Positions 1 to 10,820 of a stretch of 64,000 bases of DNA are shown in pieces. The first letter of the stretch is position 1; the number at the start of each line of letters is the position of its first letter. The position numbers and the translations under genes are program-made. Source of the stretch: Agelaius tricolor. Its lineage: Eukaryota; Chordata; Aves; Passeriformes; Icteridae. Under the pieces are notes generated by a model. It did no database searches and was not told the origin of the DNA. It was given only the letters and a program-made list of their open reading frames with translations. Where the stretch lies: assembly GCA_023055355.1 (NCBI GenBank), contig JALJCS010000022.1, forward strand, positions 5,937,001 to 6,001,000, in the 5' to 3' direction.

Positions 1-570
1 ATCTGAAGAGGGGAGGGGGGAAAAAAAGGTTTTTATTACTGCTCAAGAGGAAGGACGTTTTACAACATAGCATTAAAAATGTAAAATGGAATAAAAAAGA
101 ACTCGGATAGTCAAAACTTTGTCTGCAACAAAGTAGGCCAGAGAAGCACAATAATATGTCTGTTAGAAGCAGTCAGCAGTGAGAAGTGAGGGAGAACATT
201 TACATAGACACAGGGCTGAAGGAAAGGAAAAGCCTTAAAATAACCCCAAAGTCTTTTAAATTATGTTTAAGACTAGCCAGAACCCGGTAACCATTCCCAA
301 CAAGGTGTCTCGGAGGATTTCAGAGTTCCTGATTAATGTGGTGACCTACTGCTCTCTGATGCAATGCATTTAAAACCCAGCTGGGTATTCGCAGTCGGGA
401 TGAGGCTGTTGGGACTTCCTGGGGCTCCATCCTGCTGGCACCGGGGTCAGGCTCCGCAGCAAGGCTCAGGAAAGGTGTCCCCAAGGGAAGGGGAAAACGA
501 GAACCTGAATTGTTGGCAATGAATTGAACCAGATGTACAAAGCCCCAGCAATTCAAGCAGCGATAGGAAG

Positions 571-572
<2 letters not shown>
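1..572. other. Gene-less stretch, possible minus-strand 3' end at left edge
   Basis: I recognise no gene or repeat here. On the minus strand there is an AATAAA hexamer at about 34-39, close to the left edge, so the opening bases could be the 3' end of a minus-strand transcript. A single hexamer in AT-rich DNA is weak evidence. From about 400 to 510 the sequence becomes GC-richer, without a recognisable frame. Confidence 0.3.

Positions 573-621
<49 letters not shown>
573..621. repeat. (GT)n microsatellite, about 24 units
   Basis: This is an uninterrupted alternating GT tract of 49 bases. Alternating purine-pyrimidine DNA of this length can adopt Z-form and is normally length-polymorphic. It explains the polyhistidine/threonine and cysteine/valine frames that run through it on the two strands. 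Confidence 0.97.
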
Positions 622-624
<3 letters not shown>

Positions 625-1789
625 AGGGAAATTGCCGAGGTTTAACTCTTCCTGCCCTTGGCAGGTGGAGGAGGATGAGGGGGGACAGCACTGCCCCGTC
701 CCATGTCCCCAGTGCAGGGACCAGTGCAGGACAGGGCTGCCTGAGGGGTGTGGGCAGCCAAAGCCTTTCCTCTGCTCATCACGCCCCTGGCACCCTGCCA
801 GTCCTTGCATACCCATATACCCACAAATTCACTCATTTCTGGCACCCAGGTTTTTTGCCTTGCTACTATTGTGAGCTCCTTTGAGAAAGCAAAATCTTCC
901 ATTTGGTTCAGATATATGATTTACGTCGGGTCGATATGTTTTTATCCCAAGAAATGTTTACTTCAGATTTTTTTTCAAACATCAATACAGTAAATTTGTG
1001 TATGTATATTTATACTCACATGCATATACAACACATATGAAAGGCAGGTCTGTGATTGTACTACCCAGATACATCTTAGTGCCATTGATGCTTTAAAAAA
1101 GCCAGCACAAAGCTTTCTGAGGCTATGGCTTATTAAAAAAAATAACCCTTTATTGATAAAATCATAAATTATGTATCTAAACAAAGCAAACAAAAAAAGG
1201 GCCTGTTTTATTATGTAGTTGATAATGTCAAAATGATGAAAGATTTTGGAGTCAGATGTCAATGAAACAGTGCTGTGAAACCTCCTTGAGCAGAATGGTA
1301 TTTCAAAATGTCCAGTGTCATGCCTGGGTATTATGATATATGTTTCTTATTTACCATCTCAGTTCTTAGAGCTTCTATGCTTTTGATATCTTGACTGTTT
1401 GCTTAAACTCTGTATGCAAAAACAAAGCTCAAATGCAAAGCTGGAGTATTAAGATTAAAGAAGAACTAGGATTCCAAGATTAAAAAGGGAGATGAATGTC
1501 TCTTGTAAATGTGTATAGTTAGTCTGATTTTAGAGGCTTTTTGGCAAAGATTTAAAAAAAAAAAAAATCAACATAGTAAAAGAAATAGTCCAGAACGCCT
1601 TAAAAAGCATGTGCAGTAGAAAAGTCTTCTTCCAGCTGTAAATGAGCCACACTCTGGTGCCCATGACAAAAGTTAATGTTAGAGGGAGCAGCAAAGCCCC
1701 AGATGATGCAGTTTGAATGTCTTTCCCTTATTGCACCCTATTCTCTTATGCCCTTTCCATTTGATTTTAGCCTGAAGCAGCCACAGAGG
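622..1789. other. Gene-less stretch with A14 tract
   Basis: A GC-richer patch (622-800) is followed by AT-rich sequence with an imperfect AT/TG-rich run near 1000-1040 and a run of 14 A at 1554-1567. I see no gene, no recognisable transposable element and no strong splice-site pair. Confidence 0.5.
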
Positions 1790-2540
1790 GTTCTCATTCC
1801 GGTGACAATTTGGAGAGCAGAGGCAGGAGGGCGGCTCTTGCCCGAGCCCAGGCAGGTGCTGCATGCCCAGGTGCGGTGTCCCCGTCCGTCTCACACCCAG
1901 AGGTGTTTCCCAGGCCGCCCGGACACGCAGACACCTCCGGAGAGCATCAGAGACCCGGGCTCCTCCTCCCCACCTTCCCATCCCTCCTCCATCAGAAGTG
2001 GAACTTGTCACCAAGAGAGCAGCTGGCATTGTCATTCCATGCTGTAAACTTTCACCTTTTGAACAGTGTTTCTGTGTCTGTGCCAGGGCTGGGAGTCTAA
2101 GAGTTCAGGGAGACAAAAACTTGCTTGACAAGCAAAGGTTTCTCTTTAAAAAAGAAGAGGAGAGGGAAAAAAAATGCTTCAGACTCACGGGAATAGGTGG
2201 AAGCGGCAGAGGCTTGAGACAAAGATCAGAAGTGATCCGGATTTGTTGTCGGAGGATGCTGGGAGAGGGATCGGCATCCTCCGGCGAGCGGGCGATGGAG
2301 CGCACCTGGCGGCTGCAGTCGGGGTGCCGGGAATTTCAGATTCAATTCCTTCCTACGGCCTTTCTTGCGTATTGCCATTGTTTGCACTCGCTTCTGGCCT
2401 CGGCCGGAGAGGAGGCGATGTTCCCCTGCTGCGGGTGAGATGCAGCCGGGGGCTCCTCGCCTTCCCCGCAAATGATGCTGAACAAACCCCGGCTGCCACG
2501 CACGGAACCGAGCGCAAATCACCGGCCACTTACGGGCTGG
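1790..2540. promoter_or_regulatory. CpG island, candidate promoter
   Basis: Two CpG-dense cores stand out in CpG-poor surroundings. By hand I count about 11 CpG between 1800 and 1980, and about 26 between 2270 and 2540. In the second core that equals or exceeds the number expected from its base composition. Between the cores (1981-2200) CpG is nearly absent. Unmethylated CpG islands of this kind usually mark vertebrate promoters, so a transcription start in or near 2.2-2.5 kb is plausible on either strand. No TATA box was noted. The linked gene is unknown. Confidence 0.6.
2295..2434 (+). CDS. Candidate first coding exon in CpG island (hypothetical)
   Basis: An ATG at 2295 sits in a good initiation context, with G at -3 and G at +4, inside the CpG island. 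The frame stays open for about 46 codons to a GTGAGA donor-like site at 2435. The in-frame TGA (2436-2438) overlaps that donor, so the frame would continue only if spliced. The predicted peptide begins MERTWRLQSG and is rich in Cys and hydrophobic residues towards its end. I recognise no domain or family. An open frame of this length is not improbable in GC-rich DNA, and no partner exon can be assigned. It could equally be the first exon of a noncoding RNA or no exon at all. Confidence 0.15.
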
Positions 2541-3259
2541 TTCTCACTCTCTCCTTCTGTGCCTTTCACCTTTTTTGACTTGTGAACCATGAAGTGTTTT
2601 CCAGAGGAGTATGTCCCTTTTGAAATGCACATTCTTAAAGCGCTGTACTGCATAAATGGACTTGTTTTTCTTAGCCACCTCTCACAGACAACTTAGAAGT
2701 AGACCACAGAGCTCCCCAGAGGTCTGCAGACCCCCGGGTTGAAAACTAACACTCTAATGTTAATCCTTTCAGCTGCCCAGTCCAGGAAATGTGATTATTT
2801 TGCAACTGAAAGAACAGAGGCAAAGAAAGGTGATGCCAGAAAACAGGAATTTTGAAAGCTCTGCTCCCATCTAGGAGCACAGCCACGACTGGAAGTGAGG
2901 AGTGGTTTTCCTACACATCTTTCAGATGCTATTGAAATCACTCCTGAAATGTTCCCCTTTCATTAGATGTCTAAATTCACATCCATGAGTGCTAAACCCC
3001 TCTGACTAGGGTAGAGCTCACCCCCCAAGAAAATCAGACTGGTTTAGTCCTTTCTGTAGCACTGGACATAGCTGGGTGGTGAAAGGAAACAGTGCCAGGT
3101 TTTGGATGAGATACTGAATGAGACACTGAGATTTTAAAGGTAGTTGGTGTTCATAAACACTGGGAGCACGTCTCCACCTACTCCCCTGGGATTCCTCTCT
3201 CCTAAAGTGGAGCACAGTTTGAACACTTTGATTCCCACAAGTATATTCAAATTAAATTT
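2541..3259. other. Gene-less stretch, possible hAT-type remnant
   Basis: There is no gene. At about 2695-2755 the wording (a 'ggtctgcagacccccgggtt' core followed by 'gaaaactaacactc') resembles, in reverse complement, terminal sequences of old hAT DNA transposons in amniotes. The match is from memory and covers only about 60 bases. Confidence 0.25.
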
Positions 3260-4445
3260 GGCATTCACAGATTTGTAGATTTTTGAGGCCAGGAGTGCAT
3301 CCTTTTTTCACCCATTTTTCCCTGCATTCAACCCAGTAATGTGCCTCTGACTAGAGTGGAGCTTTTGTTGATTAAAGCACATCGGCCAGAAAAGCGTTCA
3401 GACCTGATTTGAAGACATCAGGAGAGAGAGACTCCACCTCTTCCCTTGGTGGTTCATTCTAGTGGCTAATCACCCTCAATGTTAAATATTTGTGCCATTC
3501 TTGCTAGATTAAAGAACGTTTCAGTACGTGGCATTCCTATGAGATAATGCTTGCAATGAAGTAACCTTTTAATCTTCTTTTTGATAAATTAAACAGTGTG
3601 AGATCTTTAGGTTTTGCACTGTCAAACATTATCTACAGTCAGTAAATCATTTCTGTGGCTCTTCTCTGAGCTTTCTCCAATTTCATGATGCCCTTTTTTA
3701 ACATGACAACCGGATCCCACAGTCTAGCATATGCTTGCCTGTGGTGTATTCTATAACCTGCTCATTCTTTTCTTTACCAGGAGGGTGAGAATCATCCCAC
3801 CTAAGTTTAGCCAAACTAGAAGTTCTTGTATCTAAAAATCAGCAAAATTTCAGCTGATCTGCCAGGATGCCTCTGTAGTCACAGAGAGAGTTGGACAGTC
3901 CTGAAGGGCAGGCTTTCCCATTTAGGTTATTTTGCTTCAGGGTATATCAGAACACCTTTTCTTAGAATTCTTCCCACCTTGCCAAGTGGCTGTGTTGCAA
4001 ATGCCAGCCCTGTATCATCAGCATTCTCCTTTGTCCCCCTGTCAGGATCTCTGTTCTCCCATACCTGTAATCAGCAAAGACTTTGAGAGAGAGGGTCAGA
4101 AATGTTTTCAAAGAGAGCAAAATTTCCAAAAACAATTTGCAGAGATGTTCTAATGTGGACATAATTTTCACTGAGCCTGATTCATATGCATGAGGCTATT
4201 GATGTTTACCAACTGAATCCACTCAAGAAAACATCAGCTAGCTGCAGACAGAGCAGTACTAGTCATTGCAAAAATTCGTTAAGGAGAAATCCCATTCAGT
4301 GATGACTCTGTGTTGACAAGTGTATTTTGGAGATCTGCCAAGTAGCCAGCTCTTCACCCATTCATCCTGTGCCTTATCAGTTTTGCAAATACCAGTATTT
4401 CAATCGAAACAGTATGTGAATTAAACTTAACAGCAATTCCATAAT
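3260..4445 (-). mobile_element. Ancient CR1-type LINE, 3' part, minus strand, decayed
   Basis: Read on the plus strand, this is the reverse complement of the 3' region of the older CR1 subfamilies common in turtles and crocodilians. The clearest parts are 3265-3300 (the 3' end), 3395-3480 (the 'agactccacctcttcccttgg' stretch), 3500-3730 (including 'ctgtggctcttctctga') and 4300-4440 (including 'gttgacaagtgtatttt'). In between (about 3750-4200) the match is weak, from deletion, divergence or an insertion. The copy is heavily diverged and its open frames are not functional. It inserted long before the young-type CR1 ends elsewhere in the window. Identification rests on remembered consensus wording, not an alignment. 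Confidence 0.75.
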
Positions 4446-5069
4446 TATCTTGCTTAAGAAATTCATTATAAAGTACCTCTAATCTTCATTTGCATTTTTC
4501 AGTCTTTTTTCTTATTCCTTTCAATTTATTTTGATTAATTGGCTCTTTTGAGCCAACTGCATATGTTCCTTGCCTGGACTCTCCTGTTTGTATCATTGGT
4601 GTAGGTGTCTAGTGACCACCGTCTTTCATGGTTGCAACTAATTAACTCCTGGCAGTCAGGAATGCTGCACTGAATCTGTACATTTCTCATAAAAGGAATT
4701 ATCCTTTATAATTCTTTTTCTCTCTGTCATATTTTGTCAAGAAATCCAAGTAATGCTTTATTTAACAGCTGCATGAAACCTCTAGCATATGCCTCCCAAA
4801 TTGAGGACCCCCTAACAGTGCAATTGTTCCCCTTGCTGTGTTCCAGAGAGATCTTAAGGAGAATCATGTCCTGTTTTCTGGTTTGATTTAGTGGTCTACA
4901 AAGTGTCCTACCACTACCACTTCCTGAGCTTTCTGAGTCAGGTAGGTGATTGAAGAGGCATTCAAATTCCTGGTGCTCACTCTGGGCTCTTGATAGCTAG
5001 AAAACCAGATAATGGTGCTTTTACTGTTCATATTTCACCTCTTTTACCCTTTCTGTTGTTCCATAACAG
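4446..5069. other. AT-rich unique stretch, possibly constrained
   Basis: There is no gene. From about 4430 to 4740 the sequence is AT-rich with several TAAT/ATTA cores and little low-complexity character, as in vertebrate conserved noncoding elements. That impression cannot be tested without other genomes. Confidence 0.25.
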
Positions 5070-5219
5070 GACGAGATGGCTGCAGGAAGCAGCACCACAA
5101 AGTCAGCAGCATGAAGTGGATGATGATGTGGTGACACTTCCTGAAAGTCTTCTGCCCTGGAATTTTGTGAAGGGTCTTGACAGTGTGATGGCATCCCACA
5201 GCTCCTTGTGCATCTTCAG
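5070..5219 (+). other. Candidate internal exon, 150 nt, one frame open
   Basis: A pyrimidine-rich tract (about 5035-5063) leads to an AG at 5068-5069. Exactly 150 bases later the sequence CAG|GTAAGTG gives a near-consensus donor at 5220. The length is a multiple of three. One frame, starting after the first base, is open throughout and would encode about 49 residues, including an acidic EVDDDVV stretch and the segment LPWNFVKGLDS. I recognise no protein family. By chance a frame of this length stays open about one time in ten, so the argument rests mainly on the two good splice sites. It may belong to a noncoding transcript or be fortuitous. Confidence 0.25.
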
Positions 5220-8200
5220 GTAAGTGCACAGTGTACCCACAGGCCAGCCAAATCACAGGATCAGAGGAGTCAAAGACAGGAAAAGTCTGTCAGATCACAG
5301 AGCACATGTCCCTGACAGTGAGCACTGTCATTCCTACTCCAGCACATGTCAGATCTCAAACTGAGACCACAACTGATCTCAGCTAAAGGGCCAAAGGGAG
5401 ATGGATGCACTTTTTCTTCATTTTGTTTTGGTTTGGTTTTGAAGCCTGGTATTCTCAGTGGTTCAGAAAGACTTTCTGCTGTGTTCTAGTGGGTAGAAAG
5501 CTAAGCCCAGCACTTGAGTCTGGTTGCTGTGCTGCCCTGGCTGGTGGTGAGTGTGGGTCAAAGCAACTCACTTTTTCCACCTGTCCCTGAGAGTGAGTCA
5601 TGATGGGCACTAATAAAGTGAGCCTTCTCTCCTCATCCAGACAAGTGGGTTTTTTTCTGAGACTCTTTATAGAGTGCAGGCAGAAATCAATCTCCACACA
5701 AGCTGAAGAAAAGAACCCAGTAACACCCAGGACTGTGAAACCTGTGGCACAAAAATCACAGTGATCAAAGTCAAGTACTTTAATAGCTTTAGGCAAAAAT
5801 ACCTCCCAAACTGTGTTGTCTCTTTTTGACATCTCCTGCTGGTGCCTGGGACACAGCAGAGGAATGGGAAGGCAGCCATGCTGATGAACACCATAATGAC
5901 AAGGACAAGCCTCTGAAGGAGCAGCATTTGGGCTCAGAGCTAAACAAGAAGGGTCGGAAAGAAGCAGGAGTGGGAAGGCTTAGCTGGTGTGAGAAGAGTG
6001 AGCAGTGCTGTGGGTGAGAGATGGGAGCTGGGAGGAGGAGATAATTGCAGGGGAAGAAGGAGTGGGAGCCAGGGAGAGTGGCTATGGCTATAACTGAGAA
6101 AGGCTGGTGGAGAAGGATCAGAAGGAGCAAGGCAGGTGTTGTAGGTGTAGTGAGGGGATGGGAGCAGAGGGGCTGGCAGGGTGAAGGTAAGGGGGGGATG
6201 GGAAAGCTGGAGTCAGATCTTTGTGAGCTGGGTAAGCCACAGCTCACCTCCGTTTCCTTCCCACTGCACCCCATCTGGGGAGAGCACAGCCCTTCACAAA
6301 GCTGCTCTGGGAGTGATGCTCAAAGGCTCATTTGTCTGGGCTGGGTGAAGACAGGGCTGTGCTGACTCCTTGTCCTCTGACATCTCCAACCTGCCGAGCT
6401 TTGGTGTCAGCAACCTGCCAGTTGTGCAGCAGAGCTGTTGTTGTGTGTTCTGTGATTCTAACACAGCAGGAAATGTGCATTTAACTCCAGAGACAGCACA
6501 GCAGCCCAGCCTTGAAAGTCACAGTTCCCTGCCTCTCTGTGCAACTTTTTGTGACACAAATTTAATTCAGCAGGATGTTTGCAGTTACTGATTTTTATTC
6601 TCCTTTCCTGGGGTTCATTTAGAGCCTTACCTCTGCCTGCTTAGCAGATCCTTTTCTCACACTGGACTAGCAAAACTTTGGGTGAGACTGGTCTCTTGAA
6701 GAGCAGAATTCACTTCACGTGGTTACAGGAGACCCCTAGGAAATTTGGTCCATTCATTTGTGGACCAGAGGAAACACTTTGTGACCACATGTATCAGTCG
6801 GGGACTTCTCTGTCCCAGCTTGCAGGGCTCCTGCTATGGTCCATTAGGAATGCACCTTTCCTCAGGAACAAAGACAGCTATGTTGCAACAAGCAGTTGTG
6901 GGAAACTATCAAATCAGAAAAAAAAAAGAAGATAATACAAAAATCAGGGCTTAAGGTACATTACAGTTGTTGTGGGTCTCTGACTTTTATGGGGGAAATT
7001 TGGAAGTGCTTCTACTAGAACCTGAAGTACATTGAGCTGAATGCCAATCACTGCAAATTATGACGATTCAAGCAAGCTTCTTTATATTTGTGTGAGGCCT
7101 GATTGTTTCTTCCTCTTGCCCCATATTATTTGCTCTACAAATCCATTAGCATTGCTTTTTCTTGCTGCATCCAAGATACTGCAGTCTATCACTTGAGCTA
7201 TTCACATTACATTTTTCCTTTCTTTGGAAGACAATCTTGTCTTCAATCAAAGACCTCTTGACAAAAGGAAATAGGAACAAGAACTTGAGATGGCATAATG
7301 CAGCAAAGTGCTTTCCATACACCTGCATAATACAATTCAGTCTGCCTTTACTTTCAAAATTATGCTGGAAGATTTCTGTTGTTTACATTTGTTTGTGTGT
7401 GCCCCGACCCATTGCTCATTTAACCTTGAGGTTCCCTTCATTCCTCCTTCCCCCCACTGCTTCCCTAGTCTGTACCTCCAGCAGTTATTATTTTCTTTGT
7501 TGGTAGCAGTTTCTGTAATTGTGTTGCTTTAGCCAACACACAAGCATTTCTTTAGTCCTTTTTTGTACCAAGGAGACAGAGTGCAACAGTCAGGTGGGTG
7601 TAAGTATTTAAGATGATTTGTCAAACAGAATCCAGTGTCTCATTTTTAGAACATCTGCTTTAGGGCCAGTGATGAAGGGCTTTAGATTGGTTCAGGATTT
7701 TTTCTGTAATGAAAGGATATATTTGAGGGGAAAAGTACTTAAAAATCAAAGGTGTGATGGGAATGACAGTGCAGAACTGGAGCTCCAGGAAGGTCTGCAG
7801 CTGATTTTGGTTGAGTCATGGTGTCCTTTGAGAGCATGCTGGACAGATTCCCTATGGGAAGCAAGGGAGACAGGAATGATTGCCTTCCTATGAAAAGGTA
7901 GCTCTTACAGCTCCTGCAGGGCAGGTGGAAATCATGCTGTGTTATTGACACCCACCACCTTAGGTTGTTCCTGCTACAGGTCTTGCTTTGGGTTTCACTG
8001 AGGAACATGGTGAGGATGCATTTGCCATGTCCCAGCCATCTCCTCTTCTTTTTCAGACTCTGCTGGGTCCCTTATTTGTTTCCCAGTGTGGCTGGTATAA
8101 CTGTGGTCACTTCTTCCTTGCTCAAATCGCTTTGTGACTCTTTATTTGCCATCTCATGTGTAAACTTAAAATCCTAGGGCTGATCCAAGACATCTTGGCT

Positions 8201-10776
8201 TTGCTGGAATCTGAGCTGTGATGAGGTAGGGTTTTGTAGGCTGGTTTCCTAGATCACCTGAGAGGCAAAATGTGGGGAGGAATTCTGAGGGCATCTCCAG
8301 CAGCAAGCATGTCTTTCCTCACAGAAAACCCCTTAAATCCTCTAATCTTCACTTCCCAGTCGCATAAATGTGCATCCAGAAAACTTTGTTCATTTTGGTG
8401 TACTTGTTTGAGACAGACAGAAGCATCTATAGCTGATCTTTTTTGCTAACAGAGTAATATTGAAGGATCACCTTTTTGATACAACACACAACACTCAAAT
8501 GTGTCTTCCCAAATATTTTTTGTCCAGAATGTAGTTCCAAGCAAGCAGCTCTAAATGTCCCAGTGTTCATTGGTGCCCCTGTGCTGGCATCCTGAGACTG
8601 CTGAAGCCACATATGAATGGTCAGCAGTAACACTAGGATGGATCCCTTGTTTTAGGGTGGAAACCTCATATGATGTACAATTTTCAATATCCCTTAGGGT
8701 GAAACCTGTTCCCACCCACACTGTTGTCAGTGTCAAGCCTGTTCAGTCACAGTTATTGGGAATGCTGTAGATGATTCATAAACCCTATCCACCCCCTTGA
8801 TGACTGTCATAATCTGTGCTCCATATTTAATCTCAGATGGCATTTTGTGGCAGGAATCATTACTTCCACAGACAGAAGAGAAAGAATGAGGAGTTTGTAA
8901 TTGTGTCCACTAAAAATTCCAAGTGGCTTATGATTTATGGGACAGCTTATTTATTCTGCACCACTTGTGTGTATACTCCTGTACTATAACCTATGATTTT
9001 ATAGACACTCTTTCCACCTCAAAGATATTTGCCTTTTGATAGTGAAACCAACCATCAGTACACACACACTATTTCTAATACTGCATAGTCCCCTGCAGCC
9101 TGTAATAGCTGCTACATAAGTGAATCACTAATGATGATATCCTTATTTGAAGCAAAATCTGGCTGCTGACATCTTCTCTGTGTTGCTTATCTCTGTGAGT
9201 CTGTGCTCTGTAAATTCACTGGAGCTGTATTGTTTTCCATCAGTGACAGAGCTGACTCTTTGCTGTAGTGATGAGGTACAAGCAATTCAAATCTTCTGAG
9301 TTAACAATCATGGACCTTTATCCCTCCCTTCTTTCCTCTCACTTTTTCCACTGGCAATGCCATCTATTACTTTTATGTTTCTCTGTGATCCACTGACTCC
9401 CTGACTCCACATGGGATAAAATAGTGGAATGCATCCCTGTACCAACCAGCCTGACACAGGAACTTGTGGGAGGCAGGGGACTCTTGGGAGTTTATGCTTC
9501 TCAAGAGAGGCTTTAACTGAGGGTGCAATTGCAGAAACACCTATGAATATAAGACTACAGATCCTTTGAAGAGGGAATTTGTAGCATAATCAGGAAATCA
9601 TAGAAATTATTTTCTTTCTCCATCCTTACTTCTCTAGCTAATTGTTTTGTTTTTTTTTTTTTTTCTTTAAACTGATCTATGGATTTATAATCTCACCTCA
9701 GATTTGGGAGCCAGCATAAAAATCTCTTACCCACCAGGTGGCATTTTCTCATATGTCCAGCCTTAATTCTAACGTGAATGCTTTCTACATATAATTATAA
9801 AACTGAGGGCCAATAAAGTGCACCTGTAGAGCAGAAACTTGACTGTTCTCAATTCTGTTCTAATTATCAAGCCTCAGAGCAAAAACCAGGTTTCAAAGAA
9901 AACTTTCTGTACAGGCCTCAATAGAGTTAAAGGAGAAACATTTTAAGTTGATGAGCTGACACTTGTAGAAGCAAATATATTAAATAAATCATGATTCGTT
10001 TTGGGGCTAAATCTGACTTACATCAACTCTGGAAAAACTAGATCCTAATGAGTGACAGTTTGGTGTTTTCTGTCACTTCCTACAGTAATGGCCCCAAGCT
10101 GACACTGCTCCGTGGGAGTCTAATACTTCTGAACAAAAGTTTTTTTGGAGTGAGATAGACAAGGTAGAAATCCCAAGGTGACTGGAAGGAATGTCTAATG
10201 ACTGGAAAGACATATTTACTGGCAGACTGTATGTAAGCTGTGACAGTTGACAGGGCTTGATTGTAATAAATATAGTTGATGAAGAGAAGGCTGACAGGTG
10301 AGGACAGAGAGAGAAAAAGAGTCAAAAGATCTGCATTGGCTGAACCCTATTAATGGTAAGTTGGTAACAAAGCCCAGAGTCATAAAAGAAAACAGGTATC
10401 GCAAACTGATGTCTAAACAGTGAAATGTGTAGGACTTGCAGGTTGCTGTAACAAGCTCAGATTTGTTGACCTTTCTTCTAGCTATTTTGTAAGTGCTGTT
10501 TCCAGTTGATATTTCAGCAGGCAGGCACCTGATTTTTTAAATATTGGGTATGATTAATCATGTAACAGAATAAACCCTGATCAAGGTCATAATTATTGCT
10601 TCAATCTCTAACTTTTGCTGCTTTGATCAGGGGATTTGATGTTGGAAAATGTGCCTCCACGTGCTGTGAAGGAGTAAATCTTGCTGGAGATCTGTTCTGC
10701 TGGAAACAAAAAGGATTCTTGTAAAGGAAATTTAACAACATAAAACCTGAAAGTGTTTCTTTAAATGCAGAGGCTC
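5220..10776. other. Gene-less stretch
   Basis: This is mostly unique sequence with no recognisable gene or full repeat. A purine-rich, GC-richer patch lies at 5850-6230, and a run of 15 T at 9650-9664. A short hairpin (8-bp arms AGTGACAG/CTGTCACT, 11-base loop) sits at 10051-10077. It is too small to call a microRNA precursor. Open frames are all under about 160 codons and none shows a domain. Confidence 0.5.
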
Positions 10777-10820
10777 ACCACACACAAACACACACACAAA
10801 TACACACACACACACACACA
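10777..10820. repeat. Imperfect (CA)n microsatellite
   Basis: Alternating CA is interrupted by AAA and AT variants, ending in about ten clean CA units. It is an ordinary microsatellite. Confidence 0.93.

Noticed and set aside
320..691. Frames containing polyhistidine or polycysteine-valine
   Set aside because: They are produced by the GT microsatellite at 573-621.
10051..10077. Hairpin considered as a microRNA precursor
   Set aside because: The stem is only 8 bp, far too short for a microRNA precursor.
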